64,000 nucleotides of DNA, from positions 1 to 64,000 of the forward strand of contig KK211271.1 in the NCBI GenBank assembly GCA_000621405.1, in the 5' to 3' direction. The stretch comes from Lachnospiraceae bacterium AC3007. Lineage in GTDB: Bacteria > Bacillota > Clostridia > Lachnospirales > Lachnospiraceae. The position numbers and the translations under genes are program-made. This document shows positions 26,444 through 34,888 of the stretch, piece by piece; position 1 is the first letter of the stretch; each line of letters begins with the position of its first letter. Under the pieces are notes generated by a model. It did not search any database, was not told the origin of the DNA, and was given only the letters and a program-made list of their open reading frames with translations.

Positions 26444-27394
26444 TCATGTCTTTCTTCCGTGCTGCTTTTCTTTGAGCCTGTCTCTGATGCTGTCGGTAAG
26501 TCCTTTCGCATACACGCGGATCAGCTCTTCTTCTCTCAGCCCGTATCGCCCGGCTATCAATCCGATAATGTCCATCGGGATGGATGCGCGACCGGGTTCT
26601 TCATGTCTTCCCATGTATCTTCCGAGTCCGAATAATTCTATCTTGATCTCGGCGGGATCCACATCCTGATCCCAGAGTCCCTCCTCCAGCCTCCTTCTTC
26701 TGTATGCCGAAAGCCTGTTTGATACATGTCCGATGAGGAAAGCTATCCCGAAGGATATGGCCAACATCGCGACGGCCGAAAAGGCAGCCGGTGCATATAT
26801 GGTAAAGCAGTACATATCCTCCCAGCCGCCGTTTTCAGGTCCGATAAAAATGACCTCACGTACATATACGGTCCCGTATACGATAACCGGTATGAGGCAG
26901 AGAAGATTGTCCTGTATCGTATATCTGTAGTCTGACTCGATGAGAAGAAAAGAAAGAAGGATCATGGCAGGACACAAAGTATGCAGATAAAGATTCGCGC
27001 CGCCGAAAGCCATCACAGGATCGCTCCAGCTTATCACGCATACAGCAAAAAACATGATGAGTACTACGCTGGACGTGCCGATATAGTAAAACTTGGCAGC
27101 CCACCCGGGACATGAAAAGCGCTTCTTCAGGACGCCCTCCAGGGCATAAGGCGCCATCATGCCCGATGCGAATGCACCCAGGGTGTTCATGTCTATCGTG
27201 AAATAACGGAAAAGCTCAATCGGCGGCACACCGTTTCTGGTGTATAAGATCATTCCGAACACTATGCCTCCCAGAGAAAAAAACATCGCGATAATGCAGG
27301 CAATGAACGCTATGATGCTTCTTGTACTGTACAGACCGATGATATATCGCCTGCTGTATCTTCTGCCCCTCTTTTCTTTTCGATCCTCACTCAT
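26444..27394 (-). CDS. Six-helix membrane protein, possibly Pr6Pr/FAR-17a-like
   Basis: 316 residues. After a basic N-terminus it has about six hydrophobic helices (residues 22-220) and then a cytoplasmic tail of ~90 charged residues with AEIKIELFGLGRYMG. The pattern of an early RYFTIDMNTL segment and later HTLCPAMILLSFLLIE resembles the Pr6Pr/FAR-17a type of six-helix proteins, but I give this only as a resemblance. Function unknown. It overlaps the upstream gene by 8 bp, so the two membrane proteins are co-expressed. Confidence 0.6.
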   Translation of the reverse strand: MSEDRKEKRGRRYSRRYIIGLYSTRSIIAFIACIIAMFFSLGGIVFGMILYTRNGVPPIELFRYFTIDMNTLGAFASGMMAPYALEGVLKKRFSCPGWAAKFYYIGTSSVVLIMFFAVCVISWSDPVMAFGGANLYLHTLCPAMILLSFLLIESDYRYTIQDNLLCLIPVIVYGTVYVREVIFIGPENGGWEDMYCFTIYAPAAFSAVAMLAISFGIAFLIGHVSNRLSAYRRRRLEEGLWDQDVDPAEIKIELFGLGRYMGRHEEPGRASIPMDIIGLIAGRYGLREEELIRVYAKGLTDSIRDRLKEKQHGRKT

Positions 27395-28202
27395 TGCCGG
27401 TCCTCCTTCGCTCCCTTAATATGAACGGCGAATATACGAGCGGGATCAGCACGATCCCAACGGCGACACGCACTCCAAGATATGCAAGATGCTGCCATTT
27501 CTCCGGCATCGGGATGCCTAAGGGATCATTGTATGATGAGAAATAATTAACGGCATACTCCACTCCCACAAGTCTTCCACCGTAATATACCGGAATACTG
27601 CACAGGGAATTGATATAGAATGAGGCAAGGTCAAGGGCAGTCAGTGTTACTATCATCCACCTGCAGTCAGCAAAGCGAAGACGGCACTCAGGGCTCAGAC
27701 CGATATATAATGCCACTATTATGATCAGCGAATGATAAATGAAAAACTCCCATGCCCTCGGGGAAGACAGGAATGCCGCAGTCGTATCATAATCGGGAGC
27801 TATGGCCGAAAGGAATACGGCTATGGTGCCTCCGATCAACGCAGTCCCGTAGATCGTTGCATATATCCTCTGCTTCCATACATCCGATCTGACCGTTACG
27901 GCCAGAAACATGAAGACGATCTGAAGGGAGCATAGCTCGTACGGAAAATGCTCGGCCTGTAGAAATGCAGTATATCCGCCGGTCTCTCTGTATGTGAATA
28001 CACCGTTCTCAACGAAAGGCTCCACCACCGGTACGATCTCCATGACGTCCAGCATCTTAAATATCTCCAATGCCAGTGTCATGACAAAGGCTATCCGCAA
28101 TAGCCTGTCCACAGAAGGCTTAAGGCGGCAGCATATCCCCAGGCCCGCAGTTATCAATATCATGCTTATCAATATGAAAAGGCAGTGCCCGTTACTGAAC
28201 AA
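27387..28202 (-). CDS. YwaF/TMEM164-like integral membrane protein
   Basis: 271 residues with six to seven membrane helices. The EHFPYELCSLQIVFMFLAV segment and the NYFSSYNDPLGIPMPEKW loop recall the YwaF (TMEM164) family; function is not established. The start is TTG at 28202, supported by CGGAGGG six nt upstream, which is better than any ATG nearby. First gene of a two-gene operon with an extended -10 promoter about 75 bp upstream. Confidence 0.6.
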   Translation of the reverse strand: MFSNGHCLFILISMILITAGLGICCRLKPSVDRLLRIAFVMTLALEIFKMLDVMEIVPVVEPFVENGVFTYRETGGYTAFLQAEHFPYELCSLQIVFMFLAVTVRSDVWKQRIYATIYGTALIGGTIAVFLSAIAPDYDTTAAFLSSPRAWEFFIYHSLIIIVALYIGLSPECRLRFADCRWMIVTLTALDLASFYINSLCSIPVYYGGRLVGVEYAVNYFSSYNDPLGIPMPEKWQHLAYLGVRVAVGIVLIPLVYSPFILRERRRTGNE

Positions 28203-28278
28203 CTGAATCCCTCCGAAGAATATGACATCTGATCATCAAAAGCAGATAGTGACAGGAACGCTCCGACAGATCCTATTC

Positions 28279-28287
28279 ATTATATCA
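28279..28287 (-). promoter_or_regulatory. Extended -10 promoter for the two-gene membrane operon
   Basis: TGATATAAT on the minus strand (TATAAT at 28284-28279 with a TG one base upstream of it). No good -35 is seen, as expected for extended -10 promoters. It lies between the ABC-operon terminator and the gene at 28202. Confidence 0.5.
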
Positions 28288-28327
28288 TAATAACCTGACC
28301 ATATCGGAACAATCACCGATCCGCATA

Positions 28328-28360
28328 GAAAAAACGACCCGCTGCATATGCAGCGGGTCG
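28328..28360 (-). terminator. Rho-independent terminator of the sugar ABC operon
   Basis: A perfect 26-bp palindrome (CGACCCGCTGCAT / ATGCAGCGGGTCG, 28335-28360), followed on the minus strand by a run of T (28334-28328). It starts 28 bp after the permease stop codon. Confidence 0.93.
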
Positions 28361-28388
28361 CCAGAAGACTTGATTGATAAGATCTCTG

Positions 28389-29564
28389 TCATCCCTTCTT
28401 GCGCTTTGAGAGCACATCGAGAGTGACTGCAAGAAGCAGGACCATGCCCTTGAATATCTTCTGAACATCGGTCGTGAATCCCATCAGTGACATTCCGTTA
28501 TTGAGGATACCCATGATGAAAGCTCCGACGACAGCTCCGACTATGGTACCTGCGCCTCCGGCAACGGCTGCGCCTCCGATATAGCAGGATGCTATTGCAT
28601 CCATCTCGAAACCGTCACCTGCCTTAGGTGTAGCAGAGCCGTTTCTTGCTGCAAGGACTATTCCTGCTATCGAAGAAAGAAGGCCCATGTTCACATATAC
28701 CCAGAAGAAAACCTTATTGGTATCGATACCGGAAAGGTTAGCTGCTTTCCTGTTGCCTCCGAGGGCGTATATCTGACGTCCTGCCACAGTCTTACTGGTT
28801 ATGAATCCGTACACGGCGATCAGCACGACCATGATAAGGAGCACGAACGGCAGTCCGTTGTTACGAGCGAGCTTGTAGAAGAAGAACCATATTATGAACA
28901 GCATGATGGCAAGCTTAAGTGCTATCTGCCATACAGGATTGACCGCAAAGTTGTACTTCTTCTTTGTCGAATAACTCCTGAACTCGGAATATATCAGAGC
29001 GACAGAAGCGATTATCGCCACGATGATACTTACCATGTCCAGCGTTCCGTCCCCGAACGGTATCTTCACGGTCGGCAGGAATCCGGCTCCTATGAAGTTG
29101 TATGACTCGGAGAAGGGTCCCTTTGTCTGCGCCTGTAACAGCGTATATGTGAGACCTCTTCCCATAAGCATCGTAGCCAGCGTCACGACGAATGGCGGTA
29201 TGCTTAAGTATGCAATAAAGAATCCGGCGAACAGACCTGTAAGAAGTCCGACAGCAAGGGCTGCCAGGATAGCCACCCACATGTTCATCTTGTAATCTAT
29301 CATGATGATACCGGCTACGGAACCGGTCACGGCAACGACCGAACCGACACCAAGATCGATATTACCGGTAAGTACGCAGAGCAGCATACCTATAGCCAGA
29401 ATGACCACATATCCGTTCTGCATTATGAGGTTGTTAATATTAACAGGCTTCGCGTTTGCACCATTTGTCGTTATGGCAAACAGAATAAAGATACCTATCA
29501 GGATCAAAAACATTCCGTATTGTTTTAAATCCATATTAACGAGTTTTTTGTTTTTAGTTTCCAT
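28389..29564 (-). CDS. mmsB: Multiple-monosaccharide ABC transporter permease (MmsB/GguB-like)
   Basis: 391 residues with about ten membrane helices; BPD_transp_2 family, like XylH, MglC and GguB. Family segments are NIDLGVGSVVAVTGSVAGI near the N-terminus and GRQIYALGGNRKAANLSGID before IASCYIGGAAVAGGAGTIVG. The length matches the MmsB/GguB/XylH subgroup (about 390-400) rather than the shorter RbsC. The start overlaps the ATPase gene stop by 11 bp. It forms the membrane channel for sugar uptake with the ATPase and binding protein upstream. Confidence 0.92.
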   Translation of the reverse strand: METKNKKLVNMDLKQYGMFLILIGIFILFAITTNGANAKPVNINNLIMQNGYVVILAIGMLLCVLTGNIDLGVGSVVAVTGSVAGIIMIDYKMNMWVAILAALAVGLLTGLFAGFFIAYLSIPPFVVTLATMLMGRGLTYTLLQAQTKGPFSESYNFIGAGFLPTVKIPFGDGTLDMVSIIVAIIASVALIYSEFRSYSTKKKYNFAVNPVWQIALKLAIMLFIIWFFFYKLARNNGLPFVLLIMVVLIAVYGFITSKTVAGRQIYALGGNRKAANLSGIDTNKVFFWVYVNMGLLSSIAGIVLAARNGSATPKAGDGFEMDAIASCYIGGAAVAGGAGTIVGAVVGAFIMGILNNGMSLMGFTTDVQKIFKGMVLLLAVTLDVLSKRKKG

Positions 29565-31116
29565 TTGCTTCTCCCTTTCTCATATGAGCCATGATATGCT
29601 GCATGATACGCTCCTGCGAGAACTCATCCTTGTTAAGTTCTCCTGCTATCTCTCCGTCATTTATGACATAGCATCTGTCGCAGGTACCGATTATCTCAGG
29701 CATTTCCGAGGAAATAACTATGATCGCTTTACCGGCTTTGGCAAGTTCGTTAATGACACAGTAGATCTCATACTTGGCTCCTACGTCGATACCTCTCGTA
29801 GGCTCATCCATGATCAGGACGTCCGGCTGCGTCAACATCCATTTCGCAACGACGACTTTCTGCTGATTACCACCGGAAAGAGAACCGACCACCTGATTGA
29901 TGGAATTTGTCTTGACCTTGACCCTGTCCGTATATTCCTGCGCAGCAACTATCTCTTCATTAGCATCGATAACTCCGTTTTTCGAGAAGAAGAACGGTCT
30001 TGCAGCTATCGTCATATTCTCCTTGACATCACCGATGAGATTAAGACCATATGTCTTTCTGTCCTCGGAGATATATGCAAGCTTGTTCTTAACGGCATCC
30101 TTCACTGTTTTAATATGTACTTCCTTGCCGTTTATGAGAATGGTCCCGGAGATCTTCTGACCATAGCTTCGTCCGAACAGGCTCATCGCAAGCTCGGTCC
30201 TTCCGGCGCCCATCAGCCCCGCAAGACCTACGACCTCCCCTGCACGAACTTTGATATTTATATTCTTCAGCATCTGCCGATGTTCATCATCGGGATGAAA
30301 TACATTCCAATCCTTAACCTCAAAGATCACATCGCCGATGTCGACGCCTTCCCTTACGGGATAACGATTGGTCATCTCTCGACCGACCATGGCCTTTATG
30401 ACACGGTCTTCCGAATAATCATCCACTCCCTTTACAAGCGTCTCGATCGTCTTACCGTCTCTGATGATCGTGACCGAATCAGATACGTATTCTATCTCGT
30501 TAAGCTTGTGGGAGATGATTATGCATGTGATCCCCTGCTCCTTCAACTGCAGCATGATATCGAGAAGCTTACGGCTCTCCTCATCATTCAGAGCCGCCGT
30601 GGGCTCATCGAGTATGAGCAGTTCAACCTTCTTAGCCATAGCCTTGGCTATCTCTATGAGCTGCTGCTTGCCGACGCCAAGGGTATTGACAGGAACATTG
30701 ACGTCTTCATGCTCCAGACCGACACGCGCCAGCATCTCCTGTGCTTTGCGTCTTGTCTCAGTCCAGTCTATGACCCCCTTCATGCTTGTCCGTTCATTAC
30801 CTATGAACACATTCTCGGCAACACTGAGCAGAGGGGAAAGAGCCAGTTCCTGGTGAATGATGACTATTCCCTTTGCTTCAGAATCTCTCAGATTGTGGAA
30901 CTTGCAGTGCTCGCCCTTGTATACGATATCGCCCTCATATGTACCGTAAGGATACACGCCGGACAGAACATTCATCAGCGTGGACTTGCCGGCTCCGTTC
31001 TCACCGCAGAGAGCGTGGATCTCTCCCTTTTTAACCCTGATATTAACGTCATCAAGAGCTTTTACGCCGGAGAATTGCTTTGTAATGTGATTCATTTCCA
31101 AGATGTAATCCGACAT
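29554..31116 (-). CDS. mmsA: Multiple-monosaccharide ABC transporter ATPase (MmsA/GguA-like)
   Basis: 520 residues with two ABC cassettes in tandem, as in all carbohydrate CUT2 ATPases. The first has Walker A GENGAGKST, signature LGVGKQQLIEIAKA and Walker B LLILDEPTAAL. The second has the degenerate Walker A region GLMGAGRTELA, signature LSGGNQQKVVVAKW and VLIMDEPTRGID. It powers import with the permease downstream and the binding protein upstream. A terminator-like hairpin separates it from the binding-protein gene, so it is probably made in lower amount. Confidence 0.94.
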   Translation of the reverse strand: MSDYILEMNHITKQFSGVKALDDVNIRVKKGEIHALCGENGAGKSTLMNVLSGVYPYGTYEGDIVYKGEHCKFHNLRDSEAKGIVIIHQELALSPLLSVAENVFIGNERTSMKGVIDWTETRRKAQEMLARVGLEHEDVNVPVNTLGVGKQQLIEIAKAMAKKVELLILDEPTAALNDEESRKLLDIMLQLKEQGITCIIISHKLNEIEYVSDSVTIIRDGKTIETLVKGVDDYSEDRVIKAMVGREMTNRYPVREGVDIGDVIFEVKDWNVFHPDDEHRQMLKNINIKVRAGEVVGLAGLMGAGRTELAMSLFGRSYGQKISGTILINGKEVHIKTVKDAVKNKLAYISEDRKTYGLNLIGDVKENMTIAARPFFFSKNGVIDANEEIVAAQEYTDRVKVKTNSINQVVGSLSGGNQQKVVVAKWMLTQPDVLIMDEPTRGIDVGAKYEIYCVINELAKAGKAIIVISSEMPEIIGTCDRCYVINDGEIAGELNKDEFSQERIMQHIMAHMRKGEANGN

Positions 31117-31139
31117 CCTACCATCTCCTTTTTTATCTT

Positions 31140-31167
31140 AAAAACAAGGCGGCAGCTCTTTGCCGCC
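31140..31167 (-). terminator. Internal attenuating terminator between chvE-like gene and ATPase
   Basis: On the minus strand GGCGGCA (31167-31161), a 6-nt loop and TGCCGCC (31154-31148) are followed by TTGTTTTT. Its position between the binding-protein gene and the transporter genes would give excess binding protein over membrane components, a common arrangement. Confidence 0.75.
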
Positions 31168-31207
31168 GCCTTTGTTTAATTAACTTAAAGCGGTATGAAC
31201 CGTTGAC

Positions 31208-32380
31208 TTACTCAGCCAGCTGCTCTTCTGTGTAGTAACCGCCGCCGATGATGACTTCTTCGTAGTTGCTCTTGTCAACAGGAACGGGCTCGCAGAGATA
31301 TGAAGGAACGACGATCTTGCCGTTGTTGTACTGCTCTGTGTCGTTGATCTCGGGCTCTGCACCCTCAAGCACTGCCTGAACCATGGTAACGCACTTTGAA
31401 GCAAGAAGTCTTGTATCCTTGTAGATGGACATTGTCTGCTTGCCGGAGATGATGTGCTTGCAAGCCATGAGCTCAGCATCCTGTCCTGTGATCATAGGCC
31501 AGTTGGCATCTGTGTAACCTGCGCCCTCAAGAGCTGACATGCAGCCATAGGAAAGTCCGTCATATGCGCATGCGCAGATGTCGAGATCCTCGTCAGCATA
31601 GTACCTTGTAAGGATGTCCTCGCATCTCTTCATGGCTGTCTGCTGATCCCATCTCAGAGTGTTGTTGGAATCGAAATCGATCTGGCCGGACTTGCAGATA
31701 AGAGATCCGTCATCAAGGAGAGGCTGGATCTGCTCCATAAGACCTGCATAGAGCATGTGAGCGTTGTTATCATCGGGAGATCCCATGAAGAGCTCGATGG
31801 TCTTAGGATCATCCTTTGTAGCGCCACAGTTCTTAACGATGTACTCACCGATCTTTGTGCCGACACCCTTGTTATCGAATGTAGCATAGTAAGAAACTGC
31901 ATCGGTGTTCATAAGGAGACGGTCATAAGCGATAACGGGTATGCCGGCATCCTTAGCCTGCTGCTCAACGTTAACAAGAGCATCAGAATCGATAGCTGCG
32001 ATAACAAGGCAGTTAGCGCCAGCTGCGATCATGTTCTCGATCTGGGAAACCTGAGCCTGGACATCATCCTCAGCGTACTGAAGGTCAACCTCGTAGCCGA
32101 GAGCCTCGAGCTGCTCCTTCATGTTAGCGCCGTCGTGCATCCATCTCTCTGATGACTGGGTAGGCATTGCAACAGCAACCTTCTTGCCTGCTCCTGAAGC
32201 AGCTGTGTCTGCAGCAGCCGTATCAGCGGCAGCCGTGTCAGCAGCAGCTGTGTCTGCAGCAGCCGTGTCAGCAGCTGCGTCTGCAGCGGGAGCTGTGGTC
32301 TGTGCTGTGCTTCCGCATCCTGCAAGGATGGCAGCTACCATCGTCATGCTGAGCAGAACGCTCAAAATCTTCTTTTTCAT
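31208..32380 (-). CDS. chvE: Sugar-binding lipoprotein of the ABC transporter (ChvE-like)
   Basis: 390 residues with a lipoprotein signal peptide (AAILAGCGS, lipidated Cys22). An Ala-Asp-Thr linker (about residues 30-62) is followed by a periplasmic-binding-protein type I fold starting KVAVAMPTQSSERWMHDG. The ligand-binding half contains AIDSDALV and TGQDAELMACKHII, typical of ChvE/XylF-type proteins that bind several monosaccharides. The linker is made of five-residue AADTA repeats encoded by near-identical 15-bp units (about 32198-32290). It precedes the ATPase and permease genes. The exact sugars are not readable from sequence. Confidence 0.92.
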   Translation of the reverse strand: MKKKILSVLLSMTMVAAILAGCGSTAQTTAPAADAAADTAAADTAAADTAAADTAAADTAASGAGKKVAVAMPTQSSERWMHDGANMKEQLEALGYEVDLQYAEDDVQAQVSQIENMIAAGANCLVIAAIDSDALVNVEQQAKDAGIPVIAYDRLLMNTDAVSYYATFDNKGVGTKIGEYIVKNCGATKDDPKTIELFMGSPDDNNAHMLYAGLMEQIQPLLDDGSLICKSGQIDFDSNNTLRWDQQTAMKRCEDILTRYYADEDLDICACAYDGLSYGCMSALEGAGYTDANWPMITGQDAELMACKHIISGKQTMSIYKDTRLLASKCVTMVQAVLEGAEPEINDTEQYNNGKIVVPSYLCEPVPVDKSNYEEVIIGGGYYTEEQLAE

Positions 32381-32412
32381 ACATTTCCTCCTTAAATAAA
32401 GTTAACTGTACT

Positions 32413-32463
32413 GTTGGGCTGACCCAACGTTAACATGTTAAGTAATATGAAAAACAATGTCAA
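32413..32463 (-). promoter_or_regulatory. Promoter and palindromic operators of the sugar ABC operon
   Basis: On the minus strand TTGACA (32463-32458), 17 bp, TAACAT (32440-32435) form a near-consensus sigma-A promoter. The -10 box lies within a perfect palindrome TTAACATGTTAA (32430-32441), and a second inverted repeat GTTGGG-N4-CCCAAC (32413-32428) follows just downstream. Such placement suits repression by a LacI-type or similar sugar-responsive regulator. No regulator gene is adjacent. Confidence 0.8.
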
Positions 32464-32521
32464 TAATAATTGTACAATTTGCATAAAAAATTTACCGTTT
32501 TTCATAGAAATACGACATTAT

Positions 32522-33352
32522 TTACAGAACCTTGTTCAGACTGCCCATGCTGTATCCTAAAAGATCGACCGCTACATAGGCATATCCTATCTCTCTGAGT
32601 CTGTTGTATACACGCCCTCTCAGTTCAGTGTCGGCAAATCTGCCTATCATCTCCGGATCAGTCTCTATCCTTGCGACGTCTCCGTGATGCCTTACCCTGC
32701 ACACGGCAAACCCTTCATCATGCAGGAAATCCTCTGCCATCTCTATCATATGGAGCTTTTCCTGGGTAAGCTGATCACCGTACGGCACTCTACTCGCAAG
32801 GCACGCAGCCTGCGGCTTGTCCCATGAGGGAAGGTCCAGGCTCTTCGAAAGAAGTCTCACCTCTTCCTTACTAAGACCCGCGTCAAGAAGCGGCGACCTG
32901 ACTCCGAGCTCTTTTACGGCCTTTGAGCCCGGACGGTAGTCTTTGGAATCATCGACGTTCGATCCCTCCGCTACATACTCTATTCCCTGCTTCCTTGCTT
33001 CCTTTATGATCGCTTCGAAGATGGTCTTTTTGCAGAGATAGCACCTGTCGGTATGATTGGCGGCTATCCCCTTCACGGACAGCGGGTCATTGTTCAGTAT
33101 CTCATGCCTTATGCCCCGCTCCCTGCAGAATGCGCCTGCCTCCTCAAGATCGCGCCCCGGAAAGAAGCACGAAGACGAGGTAACAGCAAGGACCTTGTCC
33201 TTGAGCACTTCATGAGCCGTATAGAGCAGGAGCGTTGAATCCACACCTCCTGAATAAGCAACGGCGACACTCCCGAGTCTTGAAAGTTCCGATCTTAATG
33301 CTTCATATTTTGATGATAATTCGCTGTTGATCCCGATCATATCTACCTCCAT
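32522..33352 (-). CDS. larE: ATP-dependent sacrificial sulfur transferase LarE
   Basis: 276 residues. LarE adds sulfur to the pyridinium dinucleotide precursor of the nickel-pincer cofactor of lactate racemase and related LarA enzymes. The PP-loop SGGVDS is at residues 34-39; DRCYLCKK and PQAACLASRVPYGDQ are family hallmarks, the latter with the conserved Cys. LarA, LarB and LarC are not in the window, so the cofactor pathway would need other loci. It begins 11 bp after the LUD-protein stop, in one operon with it. Confidence 0.9.
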   Translation of the reverse strand: MEVDMIGINSELSSKYEALRSELSRLGSVAVAYSGGVDSTLLLYTAHEVLKDKVLAVTSSSCFFPGRDLEEAGAFCRERGIRHEILNNDPLSVKGIAANHTDRCYLCKKTIFEAIIKEARKQGIEYVAEGSNVDDSKDYRPGSKAVKELGVRSPLLDAGLSKEEVRLLSKSLDLPSWDKPQAACLASRVPYGDQLTQEKLHMIEMAEDFLHDEGFAVCRVRHHGDVARIETDPEMIGRFADTELRGRVYNRLREIGYAYVAVDLLGYSMGSLNKVL

Positions 33353-33363
33353 GCAAAAGCACT

Positions 33364-33990
33364 TTAAAATCCGAGATCCTCACCTACAAGTATCACGTGT
33401 ATCCTGTCCTTATGCTTTGAAAAACGCGTGATAAGGAACTGACAGCATATGGTGTCCGGGGACTTACAGTCAAGACACTGTCCTGTCTTTGAGCACGGCG
33501 TATCAAGCCCGAATCTCTGGGCATTGATCGGAGCAGCCACATTCCTCGCTCTCTTCATCGCGCCGTCCACATCATCACAGACCTTGTTCATGCCTACTAT
33601 GAATATGACTTTTCTGGGACCCTGCGCTATCGCCGAGACCCTGTTGGAATTGCCGTCTATGTTCACAAGGACGCCGTCATTGGTAATGGCATTGCAGCTT
33701 GAAAGAAAGAAATCGGCATCATAGGTCTTGAGCATCGCCTCGCGGGGATCCTCTTTCGCGCGGTCTATGAAAGTATAGTTGCCGTTCTTTATCTCATCCA
33801 CGAGCCCTATCTCATTGGCGCTCATGCATCCGCCCATTCCCACGCTGCTTCCCTCGGGAATAAGGGAGAGCGCGAGCTTTTTGGCCTCCTCGGCATTTTC
33901 TGCGTAATATCCTGTCATGTTGCGGGACTCCAGGCCCTTTATGACCGTCTTCGAAAGAAGGGCATTTCTTTTTACAATGTTCTCGTTCAT
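33364..33990 (-). CDS. LUD-domain protein (LutC/YkgG-like)
   Basis: 208 residues forming a single LUD domain (formerly DUF162). The GSSVGMGGCMSANEIGLVDEI segment and the ALFA-like core VGMNKVCDDVDGAMKRARNV are typical. The C-terminus has a Cys-rich stretch (TPCSKTGQCLDCKSPDTICC) that could bind a metal or iron-sulfur cluster. Family members accompany lactate utilisation (LutABC), though many are stand-alone with unknown role. Start with AAGGAG 8 nt upstream. Operon with larE suggests a link to lactate or 2-hydroxyacid metabolism, an inference. Confidence 0.85.
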   Translation of the reverse strand: MNENIVKRNALLSKTVIKGLESRNMTGYYAENAEEAKKLALSLIPEGSSVGMGGCMSANEIGLVDEIKNGNYTFIDRAKEDPREAMLKTYDADFFLSSCNAITNDGVLVNIDGNSNRVSAIAQGPRKVIFIVGMNKVCDDVDGAMKRARNVAAPINAQRFGLDTPCSKTGQCLDCKSPDTICCQFLITRFSKHKDRIHVILVGEDLGF

Positions 33991-34054
33991 TTATATTTCT
34001 CCTTATAGATAGATCCGCCGCCCCATCTGAGGGGCTAAGCCATGCAACAAGAGG

Positions 34055-34084
34055 ATTTTACCACAGGAAGCAACGTCACATCAA
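34055..34084 (-). promoter_or_regulatory. Likely promoter of the LUD-larE operon
   Basis: On the minus strand TTGATG (34084-34079), 18 bp, TAAAAT (34060-34055). The leader of about 57 nt includes a small hairpin (GCCCC-TCAGAT-GGGGC, near 34019-34034). Confidence 0.45.
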
Positions 34085-34297
34085 AGTCCGGATAAAAGGT
34101 ATCCCGCCTTCAGCTACGCTCCGGCCGGCCTTCTATCAAGAGCCGATGTCCATGAGATATCGGTAATGATCCTTAGTCTGCTTGTCCGCTCCTGTATCTG
34201 CCGCCAGATGATCGTCACCCCCCGCAAGCGCTATGCGATATGCGCTATACGCTATGCGCAAATCGGTGCGCTATTCGGTGCGCATTGCGCTTTTTTT
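34085..34297. other. Intergenic: relic reading frame and T-tailed hairpin region
   Basis: On the minus strand a frame without a good start reads ALAGGDDHLAADTGADKQTK and DHYRYLMDIGS before a TGA near 34144, looking like a leftover protein end. Between about 34230 and 34290 GCGC-rich interleaved inverted repeats (CGCTATGCG, GCGCA-type) end in eight T (34291-34298) on the plus strand. That looks like a terminator although no plus-strand gene precedes it. No other feature is seen. Confidence 0.3.
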
Positions 34298-34808
34298 TGA
34301 CGGCCCGGTTCATGCGGGATTTGTACCCCGGGGACCGGTTCTTCGTGATAAAGATACAATTGTCCCGTGATGACGGCCCGGTTCAGGCGGGGATTGTACC
34401 CCAGAGACTGTTTCTTCGTGATAAAGATACAATTGTCCGACGATGACGGCCCGGTTCAGGCGGGATTTGTACCCCGGAGACCGATTCCGTGTGATAAAGA
34501 TACAATTGTCCCTTGGTGACGACCCGGTTCAGGCGGGATTTGTACCCTTAAGACCGGTTCTGTGTAATAAAGATACAATTGTCCCGGGATGCCGGCCCGG
34601 TTCAGGCGGGATCTGTACCCCGGAGACCGGTTCTGTGCGATAAAGATACAATTGTCCCGTGATGCCGGCCTGGTTCAGGCGGGATTTGTACCCCGGGGAC
34701 CGGTTCCGTGTGATAAAGATACAATTGTCCCGTGATGCCGGCCCGGTTCATGCGGGATTTGTACCCCGGAGACCGGTTCTGTGTGATTAAGATACATTTA
34801 TCTCTTGA
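34298..34808. repeat. Seven tandem copies of a 73-bp repeat
   Basis: The landmark AAGATACA recurs at 34351, 34424, 34497, 34570, 34643, 34716 and 34789, exactly 73 bp apart. Units begin TGACGGCCCGGTTCA, contain GCGGGATTTGTACCCC and AAGATACAATTGTCC, and differ by scattered substitutions; an 11-bp partial eighth unit follows. The period is not a multiple of three, so the array is not a protein repeat. There are no unique spacers, so it is not CRISPR. It lies upstream of the YfhO gene. Confidence 0.95.
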
Positions 34809-34888
34809 TGACGGCTCGGAAGCCAGGAAAGGTAGTCTATATGATCCGTCCGTTTGACTTGGCATGACCGGACAGATATAGTTGTGTC

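Noticed and set aside
29302-31179. A 625-codon open frame on the plus strand
   Set aside because: It is antisense to the ABC ATPase gene over its whole length; the ATPase has all motifs intact, and the antisense translation has no recognisable domain.
34298-34808. 73-bp repeats as a CRISPR array
   Set aside because: Units are contiguous with no unique spacers, and no cas genes are present.
34602-34865. Repeat-derived minus-strand frame of 87 codons
   Set aside because: The repeat period is not a multiple of three, so the frame changes in every unit; no conserved peptide results.
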